A stretch of DNA of 64,000 nt from Pyrus communis (GCF_963583255.1 NC_084815.1:8417724-8481723); one strand, 5' to 3'; shown: positions 11,960 to 22,371, numbered from the stretch's first letter. Made by a program: numbers and translations. The notes: generated by a model not told the origin, from the sequence alone.

Positions 11960-12020
11960 GTTCTTTGGTTTGTCATGTGATCAGTGCCGCCCGAATCAAT
12001 GATCCAAGAATCATGCACAC
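11960..12020 (-). pseudogene. Copia aspartic protease active-site segment
   Basis: The minus strand reads WIIDSGGTDHMTN. Copia proteases usually have DSGATDHM, so the active-site Asp and Ser are kept and the Ala is replaced by Gly. The surrounding frame is broken. Confidence 0.7.
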
Positions 12021-12120
12021 AACTATTATTTAGAGTAGTAGAAAAAGCATGGAAAATACTTGGGATAGCTTAATGTGGTACACCTTCAGCCTCTGCTAAA
12101 AACCCCGCAAACTTGCTAAG

Positions 12121-13224
12121 CTAAACAAAATGCTTCTTGGATTCAGTCACCACTGCCTCATCAACCTTTCCATTCTCTTTCTTGTGTTGAAGAAATGAAG
12201 CAAATTCATTTATTAGAGCAACGTGACTTGAAGTAAAATCCAATAGCCCATCAGTAGTGACATTATTTGAAGTAGACTCAACGAAGTTTGCCATAAGACT
12301 GACTTTGTATGGTGAACTAGTAGCAACCTTGTATGGTCCCTTGATGTCCTTGTTCACCTTTGGTTTCAGCTCGGGATGAAGTATCCAACACTGATCCTTG
12401 GTGTGACCAATCCCGTGATAGCCAATTCTAAGACAATGATCACACTTTAAGTCAGGGCGTTTAGCTTTGTAAACCTTCACCTCAGGTGATTGGTAATTCG
12501 AGGCATACGCTCGAGATTCTCGTGTGAGAACTTTGGTGTCCAATCCTATGACCTATCTTCTGACTTCTTCATGTTAAATGGTGGCACACACGCTCAAGAA
12601 AGACAGAAGCTCTGAATTCATCAAAATGTGACTTCTTAAGTCTTCATACTCCGAGCTCAAGCTTGCTAGCAGTTGAAAATTTTTGTCCTCCTCGGCTCTT
12701 TTTAACAACACGGTCGCATCTGTGATGTAAGGTCGATAGACATCTAGCTCATTCCACATAAGGGTAAGGTTGCCAATATGTTGCATGAAGGACTTGTTTT
12801 CTTGTTGAAGAGTTGCAACGTCTTTCTTGAGTTGAAAGACATTGGTCGAGTTATTTTGATTGCCATACATTTCCTTCACTTGGTCCTATAAATGTTGTGA
12901 GGAATTAGAATAGCTGAAAATTTCAACAATTTTCCTCTCCTTAGAATTTAGCAACCATGACATAACTAACTGATCTTTGCACAGCCATGCTTCATAATTT
13001 GGAGCTGAAATTTATGATGCTTGAATGACTCCATTGATGAAGCCAAGCTTGGCCCTTCCACTAAGAGCCAAAGTAACTGCCTTTCACCAAGGAAGATAAT
13101 CAAACTCATTCAGCAAAAATGAACTGAGTCTTTGATTTGGGTTGATATCAACCTCAGAGAAATTTGTAGCCAATGAGGCAAGAGAGCTCTCAGCTTCTTG
13201 ATTGATTGAATTTTCTTCTGCCAT
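12121..13224 (-). pseudogene. Copia Gag
   Basis: The start is the minus-strand ATG at 13224 (MAEENSINQEAESS), just past the primer site. Gag features: KLGFINGV near residue 60, LVMSWLLNS, a long helical stretch with LQQENKSFMQHIGNLTLMW, LASLSSEYEDLRSHIL, and a zinc-knuckle-like region CDHCLRIGYHGIGHTKDQCW near 12430-12370. Several in-frame stops (after YLPW, at the VIQAS position, before DQVKEM) show decay. Gag would build the retrotransposon particle. Confidence 0.8.
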
Positions 13225-13260
13225 ATTGTTGGCTAAGAAGAGTTAAGCCTAAAAAGGACA

Positions 13261-13274
13261 CTGCTCTGATACCA
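13261..13274 (-). promoter_or_regulatory. Primer-binding site (tRNA-Met type)
   Basis: On the minus strand this reads TGGTATCAGAGCAG, directly next to the 5' LTR. It is the usual plant Copia site, complementary to the 3' end of initiator tRNA-Met. Confidence 0.88.
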
Positions 13275-13617
13275 TGTGGAAAAATGAATTTTGATATATT
13301 TCCAATAATAATATGTGTTTACAACAAGAGCATAATGTAAAGCAGTAAACAAAACACAAGGGAGAAGGGACACGCCACCTTCTCCTTAATTTAAGGACTA
13401 AATAAATGGATTTTGACTAATTACAAGTCACTCCTTGATTTAAGGAGATTTACATCAAAAAGTCACCTAAAAACCCTAGCTTCTAGGAGCAGTAGCATGT
13501 TACTGCAGGAAGTATGATGCTCGTAGGAAGATTGTAGGAAGGAGCAGTGATAAGACTTACTGCTATTGAAAATTAGGGTGGCTGCAGGTTTCCCTTGCTG
13601 TGGCTTTTCGTTCAAGA
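13275..13617 (-). repeat. 5' LTR of the Copia element
   Basis: Pair of 8346-8676. It ends (minus strand) in TTTCCACA before the primer site. Both LTR copies share TTCAAGA at the outer plus-strand end, and only if AGA is counted as LTR do the flanks give a clean GATAG duplication. Confidence 0.85.
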
Positions 13618-13870
13618 GATAGCAAAAGTTGTTGCAGCCTGATCCTTAGACACCGAACTATTAATGTTCAATTTGACCATGTCTTTCTCTGCCAGGGGAA
13701 GCCACTTGATGGTTCAAACATGAGGATTGGTACCCAACTTAGCCCCCAAGAAAGCTTTCCCGGTTCCAGCAGCTATGGAAACCCCACGAGTGAGGATGGG
13801 AGAGATTCCCCGGAAAACCAAGTTATTTATCTTTGATGTTGGTCTCTTGCTTATGAATTTGGTTATAGAA
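13618..13870 (-). pseudogene. Upstream part of the LINE RNase H-like domain
   Basis: The minus strand reads EPSKWLPLAEKDMVKLNINSS then SVSKDQAATTFAI, which is the start of the RVT_3 RNase H fold (usual pattern W-x-P-P...K-L-N-x-D-G-S). A stop precedes it (NPHV-stop). The usual Asp of the LNVDGS motif is Asn here. It joins in frame with 8345 when the Copia element is removed. Further upstream the sequence is not recognised, and a MITE begins at 13889. Confidence 0.65.
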
Positions 13871-13888
13871 TTTTCTGGTGGACATTAT

Positions 13889-14862
13889 GGGGGCGTTTGT
13901 TTGCCCTCACTAGGTTGGACTGGACTGGACTGGACTAGCTATTAGTCCAATACTGTGTTTGTTCCATGCTGGGACTAACATTAATGAGACTAAAGGGGAC
14001 TAGCATGGACAAAACCCTTCACTAAGAGGTCTTAGCGAGACCCCCCAATAACCATGGGACTAGCTAAGACTATCCTCTCTTTCTCATCTTCGTCATGCTC
14101 AACGACCACTCCCGACAAACTCCTCATCATCTCTGGTCACCTAGATCAATCATTAACTTTCCGACTCTCTTTCAAATCCATTTCACAACCAACTTTCATA
14201 TATACCAAATTGAAGCTGGGAGTGACAAGATTACGATTTTACCTGAATTGAGGCCAAAATGTGGTCGAATGTGGCCGGAAAATGGCCTGGAAGTCTCGGC
14301 CTATTTGGGCTTCTTCAAATCCATGACAGATTCGAGCATTCAAAGCTAAGATCTTAGTCTAGGGATGGTGATGAATTTTTTGGCGGTGCTAACTTCATCC
14401 AATTTAACAAGGGTTGGCCGGAAAACACATCGGGAAACCTGCAACTCATCAGGAAAATTGGAGCCGTGAGGTTTTATTCGAACAACGCATAGCTAGAGAG
14501 GGAGGGAGGATAGAGAAATAGAGACTGTAATCAATAAAGAGTTTGACCAGGAATGAGAAAGAGACATGAATTAAGAGGTCTAAGAGGAAAAAAAGAGGGA
14601 GAGGGTGGGACGATGAGAGAAGAGGAAAAGAGTGGGACGGAAATGGTAGGAAAAGATGAAGAAAAAGATAAAATCATAATAAAATATTAATAATTTATAT
14701 ATTAAATAATATAATATTAGAATTTGTTATTATCCAGCTTCTTAGTCCAATACTGCACCAAACGCTTCACTAAGTTAGTCCAGTTTAGTCTAGTCTAAGC
14801 CAATCCAGCTTAGTCCTTGAAGCTAATCCAGTCCGAGATAGTCCGGCGCAACAAACGCCCCC
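13889..14862. mobile_element. MITE-like element with GGGGGCGTTTGTT termini
   Basis: The left end GGGGGCGTTTGTT is repeated inverted at the right end (AACAAACGCCCCC). The 3-bp TAT flanks both ends (13886-13888, 14863-14865). Both subterminal zones are rich in GGACT/AGTCC repeats in opposite orientation. A 3-bp duplication and G-rich ends point toward the PIF/Harbinger superfamily, but TAT is not the usual TTA/TAA, so the superfamily is uncertain. The middle (14054-14340) has gene-like composition with short frames on the plus strand and may be captured sequence. No transposase is present. Confidence 0.75.
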
Positions 14863-14865
14863 TAT

Positions 14866-15493
14866 AGGACCTGCATAGGCGTGTTTGCTCGTGCTTGCTT
14901 TCGAATGAGGAACTAAGCAAAACATACCAAAGTTTGAGGTTTGTAAAGTTTTGAGTTACGCCTAAATATGTTGCATTTCTATGTTGCTTGTATTATTAAC
15001 AAGTATAAAAACATGAGTATTTGAAGGAAAGAAAAAAAACCGTACAAGTGCTTGTTATTGTGCACTCACTAATTATGGTTTAATACTAAGTTTTAAATTT
15101 ATTCAATTGTGAAAACTTACTATTATGGATCGACTGTATGATCTACATAACATTAGTAACGTCAATACTTCGCACATAATCGAAACATCTTGTTTTAGAC
15201 CAGTTGTTATTACTCCTAAGTAAAATAAGAAGTTGTGCGTGTGGTTTTTTTTTTTTTGGGGGGGGTGTGGCTTTTATGAACTTGAAGTTTGTCATAATCT
15301 TTGTTATTAGTGGCGAGGGGAGGGGGTAACTTGGTGGGAGCTTTTATGAATTTATTAGTGATTGATTCTAAATTATAAGTGATGTTCATAGTCATGTTAA
15401 ACAGGTAATTAAAACATTATTAGGCTCCAGTGTAGTTAGAAAATGTATTTTTTAAGAAACAAATAAGTTTTCATAAAAATGATTTTGTTTCAT
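14866..15493. other. Stretch without recognisable genes
   Basis: AT-rich DNA with a T13G8 homopolymer pair near 15247-15267. No exon, RNA gene or repeat that I can name. Confidence 0.5.
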
Positions 15494-16802
15494 TGTGGGG
15501 CATGAGGGGAGAGAGACAAGGAACAAGGTTACATCTCTTCGATGGAAGTTCAGTTGAAAGCTTTGAAACCATTGGAAAAGATATTCACCAAATCTAGGAT
15601 TCTCCGAGATTATATAGGAAAAGATTTGTATTTAATTTGTAATTCATTTTTTATTGTGAGTCTTATTAGATTAGAGATTTATTAGGAGTGCTCCTTTATA
15701 TATTGTACTATTCAGATCAATGAAATCATTCATTCGAGACAATTCTTTATCATAATATTCTTTCTTCACATGGTATACAGAGCAGGTTTAAAACCCTAGC
15801 TTTTTTTTCTCTTCTCCGCTACAATCTCTTTTTGCTGCATCCTAAGTTTTCTCATGTTGCAAACTTCGAAGAACAACCCGCCATCTTCCATGGGTGACTA
15901 AGAAGATTTAAACCCTTATTTTCTTCATCACTCTGATCATCTAGGGGTTGATGCTCATTCCAAAGTCTCTGAGTGGGGATAATTATGCGACATGCATGGC
16001 GCAGCGCCATGACATTTTCTCTGAATGCCAAAAATAAATTGGGTTCCATTAATGGAACTCTCAAAGCTCATTTAGCGAATTCTGGTGAATACCCGACTTG
16101 GTAGCGTTGCAACGACATGGTTGTTGCTTGGATCGTCAACACTCTTGAAATGCGAGATTGGAGACAAAGTTCTTTATTATACGACGACTTGTGCGATATG
16201 GGAAGATCTCTGAGAATGATTCTCTCAAAGCAATGTTCCCCGCATCTTTCAACTTCAATGGGAGATTGCATATTTGACTCAAGAACAGTTGTCTATGGCT
16301 GCTTATTATATGAAGTTGAGAGCCTTATGGGATGAATTGGCCTTTTATATTGAGTCATCTACATGTGATGCACACAATGATTGAAACAAACTCATGCAAT
16401 GATTGTCAGGTCTTAATGAGTCTTACAGTGTAATCTGAGGACCAATTCTTCTAATGAATCCACTTCCATCAGTTCATGAAACATATGCATCAGTTTCTCA
16501 AGAGGAGAAACACTGCAATATTGGTGCGACCAAGGCCATGACAGAAGTTGCTGCCATGGCTGTTTGATCAGGCAGTCCTGATTACAGTTTCTGCAAGGGA
16601 GATTGACAAGATTTTTGCAACAAAAAAGATAGACAAACAGGTTTTTCTTGTAATCATCCACATTGCTTTTACTATGATCAACTTGGTCATGTTAAGGATA
16701 CTTGTTGGCAATTCCATGGGTATCTACAAGGTCATAAGCTTCACAAGCCGAATCAAACTGATGGCAGTGACCATCATCCAAAGGCAGATGGCATGAACCC
16801 AT
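15494..16802 (+). mobile_element. Truncated Copia: LTR end, primer site and gag
   Basis: A Met-type primer site (TGGTATACAGAGCAGG) is at 15771-15786, directly after an LTR end CTTCACA at 15770. The LTR left edge is uncertain; TGTGGGG at 15494 is my best guess. Gag follows in shifting frames: SGDNYATC near 15975, IGFINGTLKAHL, CNDMVVAWIVNTLE near 16105, LTQEQLSMAAYYMKLRALW near 16275, and a zinc-knuckle CFYYDQLGHVKDTCWQFHGY near 16662-16722. Frameshifts and stops are frequent. The element is cut at 16802 by the Tat-1 LTR; nothing of its protease or pol follows in the window. Confidence 0.75.
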
Positions 16803-17817
16803 TGTAAAAACAAAAATTTTGCAGTGAATGAAATGAGAACACATTACAAAGTAAATTTGTATTAATGAATTTGTAGGGTTACAATCTCTGTTTACAACTT
16901 TCCTTTGATCTAGTCTTCAAATTTGATGTAGATGCGTAAGTTGTTGATTCAAGGGTCGCGATAACTTGATCTCGGATGAATGATGCGTGGGTAGTCTTCA
17001 CCATAGGTTTTAGGCTGCGACAAAGGTAGTGTTGATGTTGGATTTCGTTGATTCATGAGTCTTGGTGACTTAATCTTGAATCGAACGTCGTTACAAGTTT
17101 TGAGCTTGTAACAAAGTCTTGAAGAAATTAGCACAAGTGCTTGTTGATTCTTCAAGGGAATGCTTCGACTTTGGTTGAAAGAAAGCTTCGACTTTGGTCG
17201 CACGTTCTTTGAATAGAGCTTTGGTGGTGTATTAGTCTTCAAAGATTTATGCAGAGGTTCTTCTGGATGTAAGAATTTTTGGCCCTTATGCTTGTCTAGG
17301 GACCTTGTATTTATAGACTTCGAAAGCCATGCCTTTGGATGGATTTGGCCTTGATTTATGTCTTGATTCGTCCATGAAAGAATCAAGGCATGTTTTTTGT
17401 CTTGTTTCAGCCACTTTCCCTTACTTTGGTCGAATTATAGGGTTTTGTTGCCCATTTTGTGAGCAATCTTTAATTCTTGCTTGTTTTATGAAGATGTTTT
17501 AGCTTTCTTTCCAGTTTTGGGAATAATTTGGACCCATTGCTGATTTTAAGAGAGATTTTTTTCCCTTTTGCCGAATTTTGGGAATGTTTTGTACTTCCTT
17601 TGCTTGATTTGTGCCACATGTCATTGATGACTTGTTTATTTGTGATGAGTCATGTGCCACATGGAGGTTTGTGATGCATCATTTGTATGCAACGAAATTT
17701 ATGTCACATCCCGGCCCTAGCAGGACCACTTCCCAAGCCCTACTCCACCGTAGCACGATATTGTCTGCTTTGGGCCCCCAGTACACCCTCACGGTTTTGT
17801 TTCTGGTAACTCACACG

Positions 17818-17890
17818 GGAACTTCCCAGTGGATCACCCATCATGGGAGTGCTCTCGCGCGTTACTTACTTAACTTCGGAGTTCCAACGG
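17818..17890 (-). other. 5S rRNA-like segment in the left Cassandra LTR
   Basis: On the minus strand it reads GGAACTCCGAAGTTAAGT, then GCGAGAGCA, GATGGGTGA and CTGGGAAGT. These match the internal promoter part and 3' half of plant 5S rRNA. In Cassandra this segment is thought to act as an RNA polymerase III promoter. It is part of the element, not a functional 5S gene. Confidence 0.82.
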
Positions 17891-17938
17891 AACCCGAAGC
17901 CAGTGAGTTCCCAAAAGGCCTTGTGCTAGGAGAGATGG

Positions 17939-17940
<2 letters not shown>

Positions 17941-17985
<45 letters not shown>
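17941..17985. repeat. (AT)n microsatellite, 45 bp, inside one Cassandra LTR
   Basis: About 22 AT units. The other LTR has only TATACATATA at the equivalent point (18321-18330), so the run expanded after insertion. It creates a false Tyr-Ile repeat ORF. Confidence 0.95.
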
Positions 17986-17988
<3 letters not shown>

Positions 17989-18193
17989 ATCACTCCCCTG
18001 GGCGATGTGGGATGTCATAATCCACCCCCCTTAGGGGCCCGACGTCCTCGTCGGCACACCACGACCAGGGTTAGGCTCTGATACCAAATTGTCACATCCC
18101 GGCCAAGGGGAGACCACTTCCCGGGCCCGCTCTACCACCGTAGCACGATATTGTCCGCTTTGGGCCTCACGGTTTTGTTTCTGGGAACTCACA

Positions 18194-18267
18194 TGAGAAC
18201 TTCCCGATGGGTCACCTATCATGGGAATGCTCTCGCGCGTTACTCGCTTAACTTCGGAGTTCTAACG
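18194..18267 (-). other. 5S rRNA-like segment in the right Cassandra LTR
   Basis: Same 5S-like core as in the other LTR, with GAACTCCGAAGTTAAGCGAG, GCGCGAGAGCA and GGTGACCCATCGGGAAG on the minus strand. Confidence 0.82.
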
Positions 18268-18371
18268 GAACCCAAAGCCAGTGAGCTCCCAAAAGGCCTC
18301 GTGCTAGGTAGAGATGGGAATATACATATAAGGATCACTCCCCTGGGCGATGTGGGATGTCACAATTTACA

Positions 18372-19652
18372 TATCTACAAATGCCCCTACTTCAAGACGT
18401 GTTGTAGGCATATGCTTGTCCCATGCAGGAAACGTGTTTTGAAGTCTCGCAATGTGAATGTTCTAACTCAAGGGTCGTCGAGACTTGATCTTGAATTAGT
18501 TTGCTTCTTCAAGGGCCGTAAGGGCGTATTTCTTGAATTGAAACGATGCATTTCGTCAAGGGCCGTAGAGGGGTATTTCTTGAATTGAAATGATGAATTT
18601 CGTCAAGGACTGTTAAGGCATCTTTCTTGAACGAAATATTTCTTCATGGGCCATTGAGGCTTGGTCTTGAATGAAATGAAAATTTTCTTCAAGGGCCATA
18701 GAGGCTTGATCTTGAATGAAAATTTTGAAAATGGACAAATCGGCACATATTTTTTATGCGTATTGATTTTCCATAATTTTTGGGAAAATACAGAAAATAC
18801 ATTTGGTGCATTTTGAGACTTGGATTTTTCCTTGTGGTTGTGGTAAAAATACTTTTCCTTCCTTAAGTAGGAACCTCCTTTAATTTTGGTAATGAGGGTG
18901 ATTTCCTTCAAGGTGTTGGAAAGTTTTAATGCTTGTCCTTGGGTGAGTAGGATTTGCATTTTTTTTTTCTTTCCCCTTTATTTTTCCATGGCAAAGAGAG
19001 TGTTTGCCCTTTTGGTTTGGGAAGCTTGAAGACTTGTCCTTGCTTTGGACAGATTTCCTCTTGTATCTTGGCAAGGAAAGGTACTTTCCCTTGATGTTTG
19101 GGAAATTTTGAAGCCCTTTCCTTATTTCTTTGTTTCCTTTTCTTTTCTTTGCTGATATTTGTTCCAAAAACAACATGTTTCCCTCTTTGTGGCCGAAAAT
19201 ATGTTGCCTTTTTTGCTTGGAATTTGCTTCCAACTTGCAGCTAGAATGTGCTTCATTCTTTTGATTTTCCTTTTGCTAGGTATGTATTCCCTTTATAGCA
19301 TTAAGAAGTAATTGACCCTTATTTATAGGGCAAGTTTCCTCGGTGGTGAAGTTGCCATGCAATGCAAGAAACTATTTGTGTAGTCCTGCTGCCGGGTTAC
19401 GTAGTGCGATTGCGTAACACTTTGGTTTTCTTTGCTACTATAATGTGCTTTGAAGGACTGCCTTGTAACTACCCTATTTGCCGTGTTGCTCAAGCTTTTG
19501 TCGCTCATTTCTTTTCGTCGTTGCGACTTGATCATTGTCATCCTTCAACGCTCATAAGGTTTGTTTTGCATGTCTTTTGTTTTAGTGAAGCAATTTTGTT
19601 TCTTGCCGCCCCACTCTTATGCTTATGTTGTCTTGTTTATTATGTTGCAGCC
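18372..19652. other. Tat-1 non-coding region between the 3' LTR and the antisense gene
   Basis: No supported gene. From about 18475 to 18730 there are four to five degenerate copies of a roughly 50-60-bp unit with CTTCAAGGGCCGTAGAGG and TTTCTTGAATGAAA. Tat-2 has the matching region at 45230-45430. Further on, the plus strand has TTATTTATAGG (19319-19329), about 325 bp before the PMD start codon, which may be the TATA element of the antisense gene. A polypyrimidine tract and TTGCAG precede the ATG, so an upstream leader intron is possible. Lysine-rich minus-strand frames here follow the repeats and are not genes. Confidence 0.55.
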
Positions 19653-20720
19653 ATGGAATTTTTCAAATGCTTTAAGAGTAATACCATCACCATTCTTAAG
19701 AAAGAAGGTGATTCGCAAGATAGGGGAATGACGTTGAAACTTTGTGCACCGTTAACTAAGCCTAAGATGCTTGTTCTTCCTGTGAAAGATAACTCTATGC
19801 ATATCAAGTCATGGTCTTCTGAAGTATCTTAGGAAGTGATAGATTTTGGTCGTTTGAATATGAAGACGAAGACGTGTACGTTGAGGATTCTTATTTTAAA
19901 TCTTTTGCACCTTGTTCATGATAATTCACCAGCTTTGTTTGAGCTTATTGGTGATCGCATCTGTAATAGAGATATGACTTAGAATAGCATCTTGTTAACT
20001 ACTGGAGAAGCCGTCTTTGCTGAGTTTTATTGGGAGTGGCTTAAAGATGTCTTGAGCCGATCCAAAGATATGCTTACCAACATGGGCCTTTATCACGCTG
20101 TGTACTAATCTTTGTTTAGTTATGATCGTTATCCTTCCGTCCTTCGTGCATTCTTTGCGCATTGGTGTTCAATGACTAACACACTTCACATAGCCTAAGG
20201 GGAGATGTTGATTTCACTTTAGGATCTTCACAAGATAGGAGGCTTACCGATTCATGGTAAGTTTTACAACGATGTTATTCTTAGCATGAAGGAATTTTAT
20301 CATTGCAATAGCCGAGGTTTACCTGTGAGTTGCTGTTATCTGTTTTTGGCATATCATAAGCTTTCCCAAGAGGCTTAGGGTAAGTCAGGTGTGAAGATAT
20401 CTTCATGGATCCGATTTTGGTATCGGGGTGTCATGAAGTACAAGAAGCCCTTGAAGAAAAACGGCCGCAACAAGACACCCAGGCCAAAGGGAGACTCAGA
20501 TCTGTCACTTGTTATTGGTTCAACTGGGCGCCATTCCCCTACAGAGTTGAAAGTGTTCGAGGAACTTGGCGTAGCGTCAGAGCACGTGGAATAATCTTAC
20601 TGAGCCGTTTTCTTAGCTTGTTAGCTTTGTAAGTTTGTTTTCCCCATAGATGACGTCAACTTTATCCATCATGGAGTCTTCAAAGTGGCTAGCAAGGTGA
20701 CTGCAGGTGGAGTCTTCAAA
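19653..20720 (+). pseudogene. Antisense plant-mobile-domain (PMD) gene of Tat-1, truncated
   Basis: It starts at ATG 19653 (MEFFKCFKSNTITIL) and runs opposite to Tat-1 pol. PMD-type segments: TTGEAVFAEFYWEWLKDVL, SLFSYDRYPSVLRAFFAHWC, ISL-stop-DLHKIGGLPIHG, ISSWIRFWYRG and KCPL-type basic stretch KYKKPLKKNGRNKTPRPKGD. The frame has at least six in-frame stops, several where Tat-2 has TGG or CAA (TAG, TAA), consistent with C-to-T decay. It ends at 20708-20720, where filler DNA replaces the remaining two thirds. PMD proteins are related to MAIL1/MAIN proteins of plants; what the retrotransposon-borne copies do is unknown. Confidence 0.8.
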
Positions 20721-20937
20721 ATTAGCCCAAAATAACTGAATTTGAAGCATCCTGAACACTTCTTCAGAAGGCCACGAACCCATCTGAATCATCTTGGGCT
20801 AAACTGCATTTAAGCCCAAAAACGTTACTTTTTAGTAACCCGCACTGCTCCTTTATTGAATTACCAGAAAATAACTGCTTGGTAGAAATTTCTGAAATTT
20901 TGACACGAACATGCCAAGCGACACATGAATGTCCTCC
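20721..20937. other. Filler DNA at a pol/PMD deletion junction
   Basis: Sequence matching neither the PMD gene nor RT. On the PMD side the 12-mer GGAGTCTTCAAA occurs at 20673-20684 and again at the junction (20709-20720). Tat-2 shows what is missing: about 5.3 kb between its positions 48560 and 53848. This looks like repair of a double-strand break with copied filler. Confidence 0.6.
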
Positions 20938-21530
20938 AATTTGATTGTATCCAAAGGAGTTGTCTATGAATGATAGCACTTCATGGCCAGTGGTTGCATC
21001 CACCATGATTTTGATTATTGGCAAGGGAAAGTCATCCTTTAGGCAAGCATCATTGAGGTCTCGAAAGTCTACACAAACACATATTTATCTGGATTTTTTA
21101 AGGACAATGAAAATGTTGGAGATCCATTTAAAGTATTGCACTTCTCGAATGAAGCTTGCTTTGATTAGCTTGTCAATCTTGGCCTCAATTTGTGGGATAA
21201 GCTCGGATCGATAATATACTTGAGTTTGCTTTATTGGCCGCATTCTAGGTTTAACTGCAAGGTGATGCACGACAATGGTAGGATCAAGGCCATGCATTTC
21301 TTTATAGGTCCAAGCAAAGACGTCTTTGTACTTCATTAGTAGTTGGTAGTACTCTTCGATTTTGTTCGCACTTAGTAGTGCACTTATGAAGATAGGCTTT
21401 GGCTCCTTGCTTGTGCCTAGGTTAAGCTCATTGAGATCATCAACCATGGCTTGCCCCTCATCCTCGAGCTATGGTGGCACTGTAGTGACGTCTTCCTCGG
21501 GGATTTCGTCTTCTTTGTCTTCTTAAATCA
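20938..21530 (-). pseudogene. Tat-1 RT N-terminal fragment
   Basis: Minus-strand frames give LLSANKIEEYYQLLMKYKDVF, AWTYKEMHGLDPTIVVHHLA, RPIKQTQVYYRSELIPQIEA, KLIKASFIREVQY and, after a stop, PIIKIMVDATTGHEVLSFID. These match Tat-2 at 54400-53850. The YVDD part and all downstream pol domains are gone. Confidence 0.82.
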
Positions 21531-22366
21531 TGACGTGGAAGACATCTTGGACCTTTTCTTCAGTGCCATCTTCTTGGGCTTGTTGGCTTGAAGATTGGCT
21601 AGTGTGGATGATGGTGCACCTCCTTATCTTCAATTATCCTTCTATGTTAACCTCCAAGGTTGCTTGGCACTTCATCCTTAAAGGAATCAATTTTGAACGT
21701 CGTCATTTTCTTCTAGAGCGTTAAGTTTTTCTTCCATTGGCATTGTCTTCCTCTTTCTAGAAGGTTTCTTGGTTTCTTCAAGTCTTTCCAAGGCCGACTG
21801 TTGTAGAAGAGAGCTAGTCGTGTTTCTTTGTTCCTTAGGTTTTGATAAACTTTAAAAAACAGAGCTTTGGGGTATTGGCGTGTTAAGCCATTAGAAGACG
21901 AAAGTTTGGTCTTGATTACCAATGCGATCAAGCGCCGAAATTCTGGGTTTTGAATGATTCAACCTATCGAAGGCTGACGTTCCAAGAGTAGGTTTAGGTT
22001 CCTCTTACTCTTGTTCAACGCTCAAGCTGATGTGTTGAGCGTGATGTGAAGCCAAGTCCATCTTTATTGTTGTCAACTTTGTAACAATGCTCCTTTAACT
22101 TCTTCTCAGTCTTGGTGAGGTCACGTTCTTTGTCGTTGACGGTGTTTGCATTCTTCGTTCCAAGATTTGAAGGGGAGGCAAAATCGTACCCAGCCTTTGA
22201 TATGAGTTTGTAGGCATTTGGGTCGAAACCTTCTTCGGTCCTCTTGGTTGGAAAAGAGCTTAGTTCCTCCCCCATTTGGTAGAGGTTTAAGGAAACCTTG
22301 TGGTGGTTTTAAAACTTTAGCCTCACCTAGCTATGTCAGAGGTAAAAATGCATTTGTCTTGAGTAG
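21531..22366 (-). pseudogene. Tat-1 protease-RT linker
   Basis: Lysine/serine-rich, low-complexity polyprotein region. Pieces seen: SNGLTRQYPKALFFK, LPTKRTEEGFDPNAYKLISKAGYDFASPS, KTEKKLKEHCYKVDNNK. Matching text is at 57550-56630 in Tat-2. It continues at 41844 after the Athila insertion (shared site CTTTACATC). Confidence 0.65.
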
Positions 22367-22371
22367 CTTTA

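Larger units (their letters stand above)
8346..13617 (-). mobile_element. Copia retrotransposon, decayed, inserted in a LINE fragment
   Basis: A complete 5.27-kb element: LTRs of about 331 and 343 bp, a Met-type primer site next to the right LTR, and gag, protease, integrase, RT and RNase H in Copia order on the minus strand. The short LTRs and an RNase H with HIEVDCH suggest the Ale/Retrofit lineage; that is inference. The target duplication is GATAG if the LTR end includes the AGA shared by both copies (8674-8676 and 13615-13617), so the LTR begins TCTTGAA, not TG. Gag, RT and the 5' part have stops, and RT contains a triplication, so it cannot move by itself. Confidence 0.88.
17702..18364 (-). 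mobile_element. Cassandra TRIM element
   Basis: A 663-bp element with two LTRs (17702-18019 and 18090-18364), flanked by ATTTA on both sides (17697-17701 and 18365-18369). Internal sequence is only about 70 bp: a primer site TGGTATCAGAGCC on the minus strand (within 18071-18086) and a purine-rich tract near 18020-18035. It has no coding capacity. Both LTRs hold a 5S rRNA-like core, the mark of Cassandra. Tat-2's LTR at 45105-45122 shows the same site without the insertion. Confidence 0.92.
16803..18371 (-). repeat. Tat-1 3' LTR (with Cassandra insertion)
   Basis: It starts TGTAAAAACAAAAATTTTG and ends AAATTTACA on the plus strand, matching LTRs at 43692-45122 and 60442-61193. Without the Cassandra insertion and its duplicated ATTTA it is about 900 bp. 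A TATA-like CTATAAATAC is on the minus strand at 17307-17317. A purine-rich tract on the minus strand (GTAGGGGCATTTGTAGA) immediately precedes it. Confidence 0.85.

Noticed and set aside
17611..18081. 156-codon ORF with a Tyr-Ile repeat
   Set aside because: It is created by the (AT)n run in a Cassandra LTR and crosses element boundaries.
17818..18267. Two possible 5S rRNA genes
   Set aside because: They lie inside the paired LTRs of a TRIM element with target duplication and primer site, lack the 5' part of 5S, and match Cassandra.
18603..19233. Lysine-rich minus-strand ORFs
   Set aside because: They follow degenerate T-rich repeats in the Tat-1 3' region; no match in the equivalent Tat-2 region frame.
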